Assembly: GCA_944325355.1 (NCBI GenBank)
Contig: CALUZS010000011.1
Location: 1 to 64,000, forward strand
Length of the DNA: 64,000 nt
Source of the DNA: an uncultured Parabacteroides sp.
GTDB taxonomy: Bacteria > Bacteroidota > Bacteroidia > Bacteroidales > Tannerellaceae
Direction: 5' to 3'
Made by a program: the position numbers and the translations under genes. Below, one piece after another: positions 54,781 to 63,283 of this stretch. The notes below the pieces were generated by a model, which saw only the letters and a list, made by a program, of their open reading frames with translations, made no database searches and was not told where the DNA came from. The first letter of the stretch is position 1, and each line of letters begins with the position of its first letter.

Positions 54781-55503
54781 CTAAAATGTAAAACTGCAAT
54801 TCACCCCGTAGGTACGGGAGCTGAACCTCGTCTGCGGCGTCACGACCGGTTCCACACGCATCGAGAGGTCCTGCGTTATGTCGAAATCAAACAACTGCGC
54901 GTCCACATAGGCGTCAATCATGCACAAGGCGTAGACACCCACCGTAATGATGATACTCAAGTCGCGGAAACGGCGGTAATAATCTTTCCGGTTCTTTATC
55001 AACGTCTTGAAGTTCTCATTATTTATGTAATCCGCCGGGTCGCCGCCGCTCGGAACCAGATCCTGCCAACTGCTGTGCCAACTCGACGGGTCGTTGACAT
55101 TCTCGTTCATGATGTCGTTGTAGGCAGTGGAATAATCGCGGTAGTTCCGGTTATTCCAGGTAATCGCGTAGATACAGCCCATAAATCCGCCATAAACAAT
55201 CGGCAGTTTCCAATATTTCCGGTTATAAATCTGTCCCAATCCGGGAACGAGCGAAAGCAAGACGGCTTTCGTGGGGTCTGGCTTGAAGATTTCCACCTCA
55301 CGCTGTCCTGCCGCCTTCGGCAACGTGTCGGCCGACGCGATGACCCGTGCGGCTTCCGCCGCCGACGTCTCCATGACCTCCGTCACGACCGAGTCGGCAG
55401 ATGCCACCGCCCCCTCGTCGGGCAGGGTATCCGTATCCCGGGCAAGCCCTGCCACCGCATGAAAGAGACAAATAAAAACAATGGAAATAATCCGTCCCAT
55501 CAT
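54781..55503 (-). CDS. DUF5683 membrane protein
   Basis: This is a 240-residue protein with an N-terminal signal or TM segment. Its DUF5683 core is KAVLLSLVPGLGQIYNRKYWKLPIVYGGFMGCIYAITWNN, with a further TM stretch around DLSIIITVGVYALCMIDAYVDA. The C-terminus ends in an aromatic residue (FTF). Its ATG overlaps the parB stop (ATGA), which shows translational coupling. Its place between parB and a lytic transglycosylase suggests an envelope or cell-cycle role, but no function is established. Confidence 0.85.
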   Translation of the reverse strand: MMGRIISIVFICLFHAVAGLARDTDTLPDEGAVASADSVVTEVMETSAAEAARVIASADTLPKAAGQREVEIFKPDPTKAVLLSLVPGLGQIYNRKYWKLPIVYGGFMGCIYAITWNNRNYRDYSTAYNDIMNENVNDPSSWHSSWQDLVPSGGDPADYINNENFKTLIKNRKDYYRRFRDLSIIITVGVYALCMIDAYVDAQLFDFDITQDLSMRVEPVVTPQTRFSSRTYGVNCSFTF

Positions 55504-56384
55504 CTCAACCTATCAAACAATTCTATCAATTTCTCCAGCTCGTCGTCGGAAGCGAAGGGGATGGTGATACGCCCTTTCCCCTGCTCGTTGCGCACCAGCT
55601 GCACTTTCGATTGGAAAAAGTTCGACAAATGGTCGCGTAAAAGATTGTATTCCTCCGGCAAGCGGTTTTTCGACACGGCACGCTTCCGGGCGCCGTCCTC
55701 CGGCGTCTCTCCGGCGGCGGCACGTGCCAGCTCCTCTACCTGGCGCACCGACAGCCCCTCTTTCACAATCTGCTCGTAAAGGGCAAGCTGCTCTTTCGGG
55801 TCTTTTATCGTGATTAGCGCACGGGCATGCCCCATATCTATCTTTTTATCTTTCAGCCCCATCTGTATCTCTGCCGGCAGCTTCAGCAACCGCAGGTAGT
55901 TGGCTATGGTGGTGCGTTTCTTCCCTACCCGTTCGCTCAGACGCTCCTGGGTAAGCCCATAGGAGTCTATCAGCTTCTGGTAGGCGAGGGCAATCTCTAT
56001 CGAGTTCAGGTCTTCGCGCTGTATGTTCTCGATAAGCGCCATTTCCACGACGTGCTCGTCTGCCGCTGTCCGGATATATGCCGGGATGCGTTCAAGCCCC
56101 GCCTTGATGGATGCCCGGTAACGCCGTTCACCTGAAATGATCATGTACCTGCCGTTACCCGTCTCTTTCAACGTGACCGGCTGGATAACTCCCAACGCCT
56201 TGATGGAAGCCGCCAGCTCGTCCAGCGCCTCTTCATCGAAAATGGAACGGGGCTGTTCCGGGTTCGGTTCAATCTTCGACAGCTCCACTTCGCTGATGGA
56301 AGAGGAGCCGCCCGTTTTCAGGTCGTCCATCCGTATCAACGCTTCCAAACCGCGTCCCAAAGGTGCCTTTTTCATCGTAGCCAT
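55500..56384 (-). CDS. parB: chromosome partitioning protein ParB
   Basis: This is a 294-residue ParB/Spo0J protein that loads on parS and helps segregate the origin region. The CTP-binding nuclease-like domain has NPEQPR and GERRYRA (85-91). The helix-turn-helix region contains GLTQERLSERVGKKRTTIANYLRLLKLP. A C-terminal dimerisation segment follows an unstructured linker. It starts 2 bp after parA and overlaps the DUF5683 gene. No parS-like TGTTCCACGTGGAACA-type site was seen in the window by eye. Confidence 0.95.
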   Translation of the reverse strand: MATMKKAPLGRGLEALIRMDDLKTGGSSSISEVELSKIEPNPEQPRSIFDEEALDELAASIKALGVIQPVTLKETGNGRYMIISGERRYRASIKAGLERIPAYIRTAADEHVVEMALIENIQREDLNSIEIALAYQKLIDSYGLTQERLSERVGKKRTTIANYLRLLKLPAEIQMGLKDKKIDMGHARALITIKDPKEQLALYEQIVKEGLSVRQVEELARAAAGETPEDGARKRAVSKNRLPEEYNLLRDHLSNFFQSKVQLVRNEQGKGRITIPFASDDELEKLIELFDRLR

Positions 56385-56386
56385 GA

Positions 56387-57157
56387 TTATCTCTTTTTAT
56401 TTTTTTCTATCAGTTCTTGCGCCAGCTGGATATAATTCTGCGCTCCTTTCGACTCCGCATCGTACATCAGCACCGGTTTCCCGTAGCTCGACGCTTCGCT
56501 CAACTTGACATTGCGCTGGATGACGGTGGTAAACACCAAATCGCGGAACGGACGTTTTACCTCCTCGTAAATCTGGTTCGCCAACCGCAGCCGGGAATCG
56601 TACATCGTCAGCAGGAATCCTTCAATCTCCAGCTCCGGATTCAGCTTCGTCTTTATGAGTTTTATCGTGTTCAGCAACTTGCTGATGCCTTCCAATGCGA
56701 AATACTCGCACTGCACGGGAATAAGTACTGATGTCGCCGCCGTAAGCGCGTTCACCGTTATCAGCCCCAACGAAGGGGAACAGTCTATCAGGATATAATC
56801 GTAAGCATTTTCCAGCGGAGCGAGAACTTCCTTCATGATATATTCCCGGTTATCCATGTTCAGCATCTCAATCTCCGCGCCAACCAGGTCGATATGCGAA
56901 GGGATGATATCGAGGTGCTCCATCTCTGTCGGCACGACCCCTTTCGACGCATCCTCCCTGTTTATCAGGCATTCGTAGATAGAATGCTCCACGTTCCGTA
57001 TATCTATGCCCAATCCCGAAGAAGCATTCGCCTGCGGGTCGGCATCGACCACCAACACTTTCTTATCCAACGCTGCCAACGAAGCCGCCAAATTTATGGT
57101 CGTCGTAGTCTTGCCCACGCCGCCCTTCTGATTAGCCAATGCTATAATCTTTCCCAT
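56387..57157 (-). CDS. parA: chromosome partitioning ATPase ParA (Soj)
   Basis: This is a 256-residue deviant-Walker ATPase. The start chosen gives MGKIIALANQKGGVGKTTT with the Walker A signature Lys and GKT; longer upstream sequence has no homology. VLVVDADPQANASSGLG, YILIDCSPSLGLITVNAL and a C-terminal VLMYDAESKGAQNYIQLAQELI complete the family pattern. It is the first gene of parA-parB-DUF5683-mltD and has a -7 box 24 nt upstream. Confidence 0.96.
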   Translation of the reverse strand: MGKIIALANQKGGVGKTTTTINLAASLAALDKKVLVVDADPQANASSGLGIDIRNVEHSIYECLINREDASKGVVPTEMEHLDIIPSHIDLVGAEIEMLNMDNREYIMKEVLAPLENAYDYILIDCSPSLGLITVNALTAATSVLIPVQCEYFALEGISKLLNTIKLIKTKLNPELEIEGFLLTMYDSRLRLANQIYEEVKRPFRDLVFTTVIQRNVKLSEASSYGKPVLMYDAESKGAQNYIQLAQELIEKNKKR

Positions 57158-57180
57158 ATCATTCCTTTCTTTATTCCGGG

Positions 57181-57188
57181 CAAAGCTA
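57181..57188 (-). promoter_or_regulatory. -7 box of the parA operon
   Basis: The minus strand reads TAGCTTTG, a full TAnnTTTG match, 24 nt upstream of the parA ATG. Confidence 0.55.
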
Positions 57189-57217
57189 ATCATTAAAAAC
57201 GGAACTACCCCTTGGGC

Positions 57218-57246
57218 TGTTGATAAGTCGGCTGTTTTGTTGATAA
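57218..57246. repeat. two TGTTGATAA direct repeats, 20 bp apart
   Basis: TGTTGATAA occurs at 57218-57226 and again at 57238-57246, two helical turns apart, just upstream of the parA promoter. The complement TTATCAACA is one base from the DnaA box TTATCCACA. The repeats could bind DnaA or a regulator of parA. Confidence 0.45.
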
Positions 57247-57369
57247 CTTTTCCGAGCCCGGGAAAGCCCCTGCCGTCCGGCAATCACCTGCAAATATACG
57301 TTTTTGTTGGAAATCAACCAAAAGATAACCATCCAATGCGGATTTTCACACAGAAAGGATTCACTAAGA

Positions 57370-57401
57370 TTTGCAGGATTCACAGAAAAGCCATATCTTT
57401 G
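57370..57401 (+). promoter_or_regulatory. promoter of the carB leader
   Basis: TTTG (57370-57373) is followed after 20 nt by TATCTTTG (57394-57401), a perfect Bacteroidetes -33/-7 pair. Transcription would begin near 57408, just before the leader frame. Confidence 0.75.
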
Positions 57402-57421
57402 CCGAAATTTTGAAACGAGAG

Positions 57422-57538
57422 ATGAACGACATCAAATCATGGCAGGACTACCCGTTGCATAATTCCGGTTATTTTATCGGAAAGCAATGGGGAATTTATT
57501 TTTTTAGGAATTTAAGTTGTTTATATAAAATGCGTTGA
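57422..57538 (+). CDS. 38-residue leader frame upstream of carB
   Basis: An ATG about 14 nt after the predicted transcription start opens a 38-codon frame (MNDIKSWQDYPLHNSGYFIG at its start) rich in aromatic residues. The TGA lies inside the left arm of the terminator hairpin at 57528-57558. That arrangement is typical of attenuation by translation, but the frame could also be the broken front end of a lost gene. No RNA or protein family was recognised. Confidence 0.45.
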   Translation: MNDIKSWQDYPLHNSGYFIGKQWGIYFFRNLSCLYKMR

Positions 57539-57563
57539 TTATTTTTATCAACGCATTTTTTTT
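57528..57563 (+). terminator. terminator or attenuator before carB
   Basis: AAATGCGTTGAT (57528-57539) pairs perfectly with ATCAACGCATTT (57547-57558), and the T-run continues. No second promoter was seen in the remaining 80 bp before carB, so read-through here may set carB expression. Confidence 0.8.
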
Positions 57564-57643
57564 GCGTCTTCCCCAACGGCGGAACGAGGGAGACGGCGGA
57601 ACGGAAAAACTATATAATTATATTAAATAAAACAGAGAAACGT

Positions 57644-60600
57644 ATGCTGAAAGGAGAAATCAAAAAAGTAATCGTATTGGGTTCCGGCGCGTTGAAAATC
57701 GGGCAGGCGGGGGAATTTGACTATTCCGGCTCGCAGGCGCTGAAAGCTTTGCGCGAAGAGGGCATAAGCACGGTCCTCCTGAATCCGAACATCGCAACTA
57801 TCCAAACATCGGAAGGCGTGGCGGACAAAGTGTATTTCTTGCCCATTACCCCTTATTTCGTGGAAGAAATCATCAAAAAAGAGAGACCGGACGGAATACT
57901 TCTCGCATTCGGAGGACAGACCGCCTTGAACTGCGGAACCAAACTATATAACGACGGGACGCTCGCCAAATATGGCGTAAAAGTATTGGGCACCTCCGTA
58001 GAAGCCATCATGTACACGGAAGACCGCGACCTGTTCGTGAAAAAGCTGTCGGAAATCGGCATCAAGACACCGGTAAGCCAGGCGGTGGAGAACATGCAGG
58101 ACGCAGTAGATGCTGCAAAACGGATTGGCTACCCTGTCATGATACGTTCAGCATACGCCCTCGGCGGCATGGGCAGCGGCATCTGCCAAAACGAAGAGGA
58201 GCTGCTCACATTGGCGGAGAGCGCGTTTGCCTACGCACCGCAAATCTTGGTGGAGGAGTCGCTAAAAGGATGGAAAGAGATTGAGTTTGAAGTCATTCGC
58301 GACAAGAACGACCACTGTTTCACGGTTGTGAGCATGGAGAATGTGGACCCGCTGGGTGTACATACGGGAGAGAGCATCGTGGTTGCCCCGACCTGCTCAT
58401 TGAACGAAAACGAATTGACATGGTTGCAGGAGCTCTCCAAACAGACTATCCGCCACCTGAAAATCGTAGGGGAATGCAACATCCAATACGCGTTCAACTC
58501 GGAGACGAACGATTACCGTGTCATCGAAGTGAACGCCCGCCTGAGCCGCTCTTCGGCGTTGGCATCGAAAGCGAGCGGCTACCCGTTGGCATTCGTCGCT
58601 GCCAAGCTTGCGTTGGGCTACGGCCTGGATGAAATCGGAGAGATGGGCACCCCCAATTCGGCATACAAAGCGCCGGAGGTGGACTACATGATTGTGAAAA
58701 TCCCGCGCTGGGACCTCACCAAATTCGTGGGCGTAAGCCGTCAAATAGGCTCTAGCATGAAGTCGGTGGGCGAAATCATGTCGATTGGCAAATCGTTCGA
58801 GGAGATTATCCAGAAAGGGCTACGCATGATTGGACAAGGAATGCACGGCTTCGTGGGCAATAACGACCTGGAATTTAAAGACCTCGATTACGAACTGGCA
58901 AACCCTACCGACTTGCGCATCTTTGCCATCGCGAAAGCGTTCGAACAAGGCTACAGCGTGGACAAGATTTACGGGCTGACAAAAATCAACCCCTGGTTCC
59001 TGAACAAGTTAAAGAACATCGTGGACTTCAGCAACGTTCTGAAGCAATATCATAAGATTGAAGAGCTGCCGGTAGACGTCCTGAAAGAGGCAAAACGGCT
59101 CGGATTCTCCGACTTCCAGATTGCGCGGTTCACGGAAAACCCCGCCGGTAACATGGAAAAAGAGATGCTCCAGGTACGCAACCTGCGTAAGAAAGCCGGC
59201 ATCTTGCCTTCCGTGAAACGGATAAATACCATCGCGTCGGAACATCCGGAACTGACAAACTACCTCTACATGACATACGATTTCAGCGCGCACGACATTC
59301 CTTATTACCCGAACGACAACAACGTAGTCATTCTGGGGTCGGGCGCATACCGCATCGGTTCGTCCGTGGAGTTCGACTGGTGCTCGGTGAATGCAGCACA
59401 AACCGCTCGTAAGCTGGGATATAAATCCATCATCATCAACTACAATCCGGAAACCGTATCGACCGACTACGACATGTGCGACCGGCTCTATTTCGACGAG
59501 CTGTCGTTTGAACGCGTGCTCGACATCATCGAGCTGGAGCTGCCGAAAGGCGTCGTTGTGTCGGTGGGCGGACAGATACCGAACAACCTGGCAATGAAAC
59601 TGTACCGCCAGAACATCCCGGTACTCGGAACCTCCCCGTTATCCATCGACCGGGCGGAAAACCGCCACAAGTTTTCGGCAATGCTCGACACACTGGGCAT
59701 CGACCAGCCCCGTTGGGCGGAACTTGCCAGCATGGAAGAGATAGACGCCTTCATCGAGAAGGTAGGCTTCCCGATCCTTGTCCGTCCGTCGTACGTCCTC
59801 TCCGGAGCCGCGATGAACGTATGCCACACCAAAGAACAGATGATCGAGTTCCTTGGGCTTGCTGCCAAAGTGTCGAAAGAGTACCCGGTAGTGGTATCCG
59901 AATTTTTGCAGGGCGCGAAAGAAATCGAGTTCGACGCCGTAGCGAAAAACGGAGAAGTGGTGGAATACGCCATTTCCGAACACATCGAATTTGCCGGCGT
60001 ACATTCCGGGGATGCGACACTGGTGTTCCCCGCACAGAAAATCTACTTCGAGACGGCACGCCGCATCAAGAAGGTAAGCAAGATGATTGCAAAAGAGCTG
60101 AACATCAGCGGACCGTTCAACATCCAATTCCTTGCAAAGAACAACGACGTAAAGGTCATCGAGTGCAACCTGCGCGCGTCCAGAAGCTTCCCGTTCGTAT
60201 CGAAAGTATTGAAACGCAACTTCATCGAAACAGCAACGCGCATTATGTTGAATGCCGAATACAGCCGTCCCGACAAGAGTGCGTTCGACATCGACTGGAT
60301 TGGAGTAAAAGCGTCACAGTTCTCCTTTGCCCGGCTGCATAACGCCGACCCTGTATTAGGCGTAGACATGAGTTCGACCGGCGAAGTAGGCTGTATCGGT
60401 GACGACTTCGACGAAGCATTGCTCTCGGCAATGGTTGCCGTCGGCAACACGATTCCCAAAAAGAACATCCTCGTCTCTTCCGGCGCTGTAAAAAGCAAGG
60501 TAGACCTGCTCGAACCATGCCGCACGCTGGACGCGAAAGGATACCAGCTTTATGCTACGCACGGCACGGCAAAATTCCTAAATGACAATGGAATCAACGC

Positions 60601-60862
60601 GGTTGCTGTATGCTGGCCAGATGAACAGGGAGAAAACAACATCATGGAGATGTTCAGCAAACATATCTTCGAGTTGGTCATCAACATACCGAAAGACCAT
60701 AGCAAACGGGAGCTGACCAACGGATACAAAATCCGCCGTGCGGCAATCGACCACAATATCCCGTTGATTACCAATGCACGCTTGGCAAGCGCATTCATCA
60801 ATGCCTTCTGCCGGATGAAGCTCGAAGAGATACAAATCAAGAGCTGGCAAGAATACAAGTAA
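57644..60862 (+). CDS. carB: carbamoyl-phosphate synthase large subunit
   Basis: This is a 1072-residue cytoplasmic enzyme that makes carbamoyl phosphate from glutamine-derived ammonia, bicarbonate and two ATP, for pyrimidine and arginine synthesis. Two ATP-grasp halves are evident. The first has VIVLGSGALKIGQAGEFDYSGSQALKALREEG and RSAYALGGMGSGI; the second has VVILGSGAYRIGSSVEFDWCSVNAAQTARKLG and VRPSYVLSGAAMNV. Each half has an EVNARLSRSSALASKASGYP- or ECNLRASRSFPFVSKVLK-type segment. A C-terminal MGS-like allosteric domain ends with NARLASAFINAF. carA is not in this window. Confidence 0.97.
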   Translation: MLKGEIKKVIVLGSGALKIGQAGEFDYSGSQALKALREEGISTVLLNPNIATIQTSEGVADKVYFLPITPYFVEEIIKKERPDGILLAFGGQTALNCGTKLYNDGTLAKYGVKVLGTSVEAIMYTEDRDLFVKKLSEIGIKTPVSQAVENMQDAVDAAKRIGYPVMIRSAYALGGMGSGICQNEEELLTLAESAFAYAPQILVEESLKGWKEIEFEVIRDKNDHCFTVVSMENVDPLGVHTGESIVVAPTCSLNENELTWLQELSKQTIRHLKIVGECNIQYAFNSETNDYRVIEVNARLSRSSALASKASGYPLAFVAAKLALGYGLDEIGEMGTPNSAYKAPEVDYMIVKIPRWDLTKFVGVSRQIGSSMKSVGEIMSIGKSFEEIIQKGLRMIGQGMHGFVGNNDLEFKDLDYELANPTDLRIFAIAKAFEQGYSVDKIYGLTKINPWFLNKLKNIVDFSNVLKQYHKIEELPVDVLKEAKRLGFSDFQIARFTENPAGNMEKEMLQVRNLRKKAGILPSVKRINTIASEHPELTNYLYMTYDFSAHDIPYYPNDNNVVILGSGAYRIGSSVEFDWCSVNAAQTARKLGYKSIIINYNPETVSTDYDMCDRLYFDELSFERVLDIIELELPKGVVVSVGGQIPNNLAMKLYRQNIPVLGTSPLSIDRAENRHKFSAMLDTLGIDQPRWAELASMEEIDAFIEKVGFPILVRPSYVLSGAAMNVCHTKEQMIEFLGLAAKVSKEYPVVVSEFLQGAKEIEFDAVAKNGEVVEYAISEHIEFAGVHSGDATLVFPAQKIYFETARRIKKVSKMIAKELNISGPFNIQFLAKNNDVKVIECNLRASRSFPFVSKVLKRNFIETATRIMLNAEYSRPDKSAFDIDWIGVKASQFSFARLHNADPVLGVDMSSTGEVGCIGDDFDEALLSAMVAVGNTIPKKNILVSSGAVKSKVDLLEPCRTLDAKGYQLYATHGTAKFLNDNGINAVAVCWPDEQGENNIMEMFSKHIFELVINIPKDHSKRELTNGYKIRRAAIDHNIPLITNARLASAFINAFCRMKLEEIQIKSWQEYK

Positions 60863-60886
60863 GGTTGGCACTTTGCCGTCGGGGTT

Positions 60887-60912
60887 GCCGGAAGCTTGGT
60901 GAAGCTTCCGGC
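60887..60912 (+). terminator. 11-bp hairpin after carB
   Basis: GCCGGAAGCTT (60887-60897) pairs perfectly with AAGCTTCCGGC (60902-60912) around GGTG. It lies 25 bp after carB with no T-run, so it may be a partial terminator or a 3'-end stabiliser. Confidence 0.55.
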
Positions 60913-60957
60913 ACACACCCGGCAAACGCGCCATCCATTTATACATATATTATATAC

Positions 60958-63027
60958 ATGTTCAAGAAAAAATCACTATACCTGCTTATCCTGACCTTTC
61001 TTGCTTTTGCCGCTTCATCCAGAGCCGACATCATTCCATCGATTGTTTTCATCCAAAACTATACGATTAATGAATACAAAGCAAGTTGCCTGAATTGGGG
61101 GCTGGCCATCGCTCCCGACGGCTACCTGTATGTTGCCAACAACTCGGGCTTGCTTGTCTTCGACGGAAACAACTGGCAGCTTCACAAACTGCCGGACCGG
61201 CTGGCCGTGAAAAAAGTAACCTACCGCGACGGAAAGATTTACACTCAAAGCGATAGCGGACTCGCCTATTGGGAACGTGACAGCATCGGGAAACTGCGCC
61301 TGACGAACATTCCGGCACTCCCCGACACGCTCCGGTTCAAACGGGAAGTGCAAACCTATCCCCTACCGAAGGAGGTGACCGACATGCACCCCACCTGCTA
61401 CGCCGCCGTCGGAAGCTTCAACGTCACCGGGACGGAACGGAACGGACTATACATAACCGACAACGACGGAAAGATACTCTTACACCTGACTCGTGAGAAC
61501 CAACTCGCAGACGACCAAATCCGCTTCATCTGCGTGCAAGACCCCACAAAAATATGGGTGGCGACCGACAACGGAATATCCTCCATCACACTGGAAACCT
61601 CATTAAGCCTGCTGGGAACGCGCAACCACATCGGAAAGCTTAACGGCGCAACATTGAAAGGAAACATCCTTTACATACGCACCTCCTACGGCTATTTCAA
61701 AAAAGAGATCGACAAAAACAGCCTGTTCCAGCCGATAAGCAACGAGGAAGGGGAAAAAAATATCCGTGACGCTTTCACGTATCCTACCTACCTGCATTGC
61801 AACGACATATTCAAGGATATGAACGGACTGGATTTCTTCGCCAAATCGAATGACATCTACCCGGTAAGCGAAGATTTATATTGGTTGATTGTGGGCGAGG
61901 AAGCGGGGCTTTTTGAACGGGAAGGCGGCAGAGCTTCACTGAAATGCCGCATCAAGCTGGACAACTACGGATTGAACTTCTGTGTACGCGGACAGAAAAT
62001 CTTCCCGCTGGACCAGAACCTCTACCTCGCATCAACCATGCAAGGGACGTTACTGATAGACACGCGGGAGTTCATCAGCGGAAGCATCACAGGGAAACAC
62101 TTGCTTCATATCAACCATATCGCTTTCGAGGATGAACGCGGAAAGCAGCTGTTGCCGCCTGCAAGCACGGACATCACGCTGCCCCATGATTTCAAACTGC
62201 TGGACATAAACGCCGGCACCACTATCTTTACGCCGAACCACCAAATCAGTTATATGCTCGAAGGAATCTCCAACGAATGGTCGGAATGGCAAGAAAACGG
62301 AAGCCTGCATTTCCTGCAATTGCCAAAAGGCGATTACAAACTCCGCATCCGGAAATATATCGTGAAAGGACCGTTCCCGGAAATCAGCATCAACATTCAC
62401 GTAAAGCCTGCGTGGTACAGCTCTTTCTGGGCATACACCGCCTACTTCCTGCTGCTCTACCTGCTTCTGTTCATCGGCATCTGCTACCATTTCCGGAAAG
62501 CGAAACGGAAAGAACGGCTCAATACCGAGAAAAAACAAAAGGAGGAAGAGGAGAACAGGCGACGCATCAGGCACGAGCTATTGCAAAAAGAGCTGGAAGA
62601 CAAACAAAACGAGTTGGCACGCCAAACCTCTTCGCTGGTAAAGAAGAGCCAGGCGCTGCAAGAGCTATTGGAAGAGTTTGAACGTCAGAAGGAACAACTC
62701 GGCGACCGTTACCCGAATAAATTTTACAACCGGATACACACCATGCTCACCGGCATGCTGAATGACAAAGAGAACTGGGATATCTTTGAAAGTTACTTCA
62801 ACGAAGCGCACCGCGACTTCATCCAACGGCTCAAGTCCGAGTACCAGGACATCACGACCGGCGATATCCGTATCTGCTGTCTGCTGCGGATGAATTTGTC
62901 GACCAAAGAGATTGCATCGCTGATGAACATATCCGTCCGCGCCGTAGAGTTACGACGTTACCGTTTAAGAAAGCGGCTGCAACTGGAAAGTGACACCAAT
63001 CTGGTAGAATTTTTAATGAAGTATTGA
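60958..63027 (+). CDS. membrane-spanning propeller/Y_Y_Y sensor with cytoplasmic LuxR-like HTH
   Basis: This is a 689-residue regulator. The start used gives MFKKKSLYLLILTFLAFAASSRA, a signal sequence. Residues 25-400 resemble a periplasmic two-component-propeller array (LYVANNSGLLVFDGNNWQLHKLP, KIWVATDNGISSI). A Y_Y_Y-type Ig domain follows near 405-485 (ISYMLEGISNEWSEWQENGSLHFLQLPKGDYKLRIRK). A single TM lies near 487-511, then a Glu/Lys-rich coiled coil, then an HTH near 646-680 (LSTKEIASLMNISVRAVELRRYRLRKRL). There is no histidine kinase or receiver, so sensing and DNA binding are in one membrane protein. Targets are unknown. Confidence 0.88.
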   Translation: MFKKKSLYLLILTFLAFAASSRADIIPSIVFIQNYTINEYKASCLNWGLAIAPDGYLYVANNSGLLVFDGNNWQLHKLPDRLAVKKVTYRDGKIYTQSDSGLAYWERDSIGKLRLTNIPALPDTLRFKREVQTYPLPKEVTDMHPTCYAAVGSFNVTGTERNGLYITDNDGKILLHLTRENQLADDQIRFICVQDPTKIWVATDNGISSITLETSLSLLGTRNHIGKLNGATLKGNILYIRTSYGYFKKEIDKNSLFQPISNEEGEKNIRDAFTYPTYLHCNDIFKDMNGLDFFAKSNDIYPVSEDLYWLIVGEEAGLFEREGGRASLKCRIKLDNYGLNFCVRGQKIFPLDQNLYLASTMQGTLLIDTREFISGSITGKHLLHINHIAFEDERGKQLLPPASTDITLPHDFKLLDINAGTTIFTPNHQISYMLEGISNEWSEWQENGSLHFLQLPKGDYKLRIRKYIVKGPFPEISINIHVKPAWYSSFWAYTAYFLLLYLLLFIGICYHFRKAKRKERLNTEKKQKEEEENRRRIRHELLQKELEDKQNELARQTSSLVKKSQALQELLEEFERQKEQLGDRYPNKFYNRIHTMLTGMLNDKENWDIFESYFNEAHRDFIQRLKSEYQDITTGDIRICCLLRMNLSTKEIASLMNISVRAVELRRYRLRKRLQLESDTNLVEFLMKY

Positions 63028-63283
63028 GAAAATATTTTCTAAAAACATATTACATAGAATAAATTAGATTTCAATTATTTACACCAGCAAATAATTCATT
63101 TGAGCAACGATTGTAGTACTTATTCGCGACCCCTTCATATCGTTGAGCAAAACTTGTAGTGGTCTTCTTTTCAGATTATTCCAACTTAATCCATTTCTTT
63201 GCAACAAAAAGAAATCATAACTAACCGGCAAGGTTTTAGATTTCGCCCGTTTATTAACCACGAAAATAAAAAGTTTACTACTT

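Noticed and set aside
53232..57643. parS or replication origin near parA-parB
   Set aside because: No TGTTCCACGTGGAACA-like site was seen and dnaA is absent. Two DnaA-box-like repeats alone do not make an origin.
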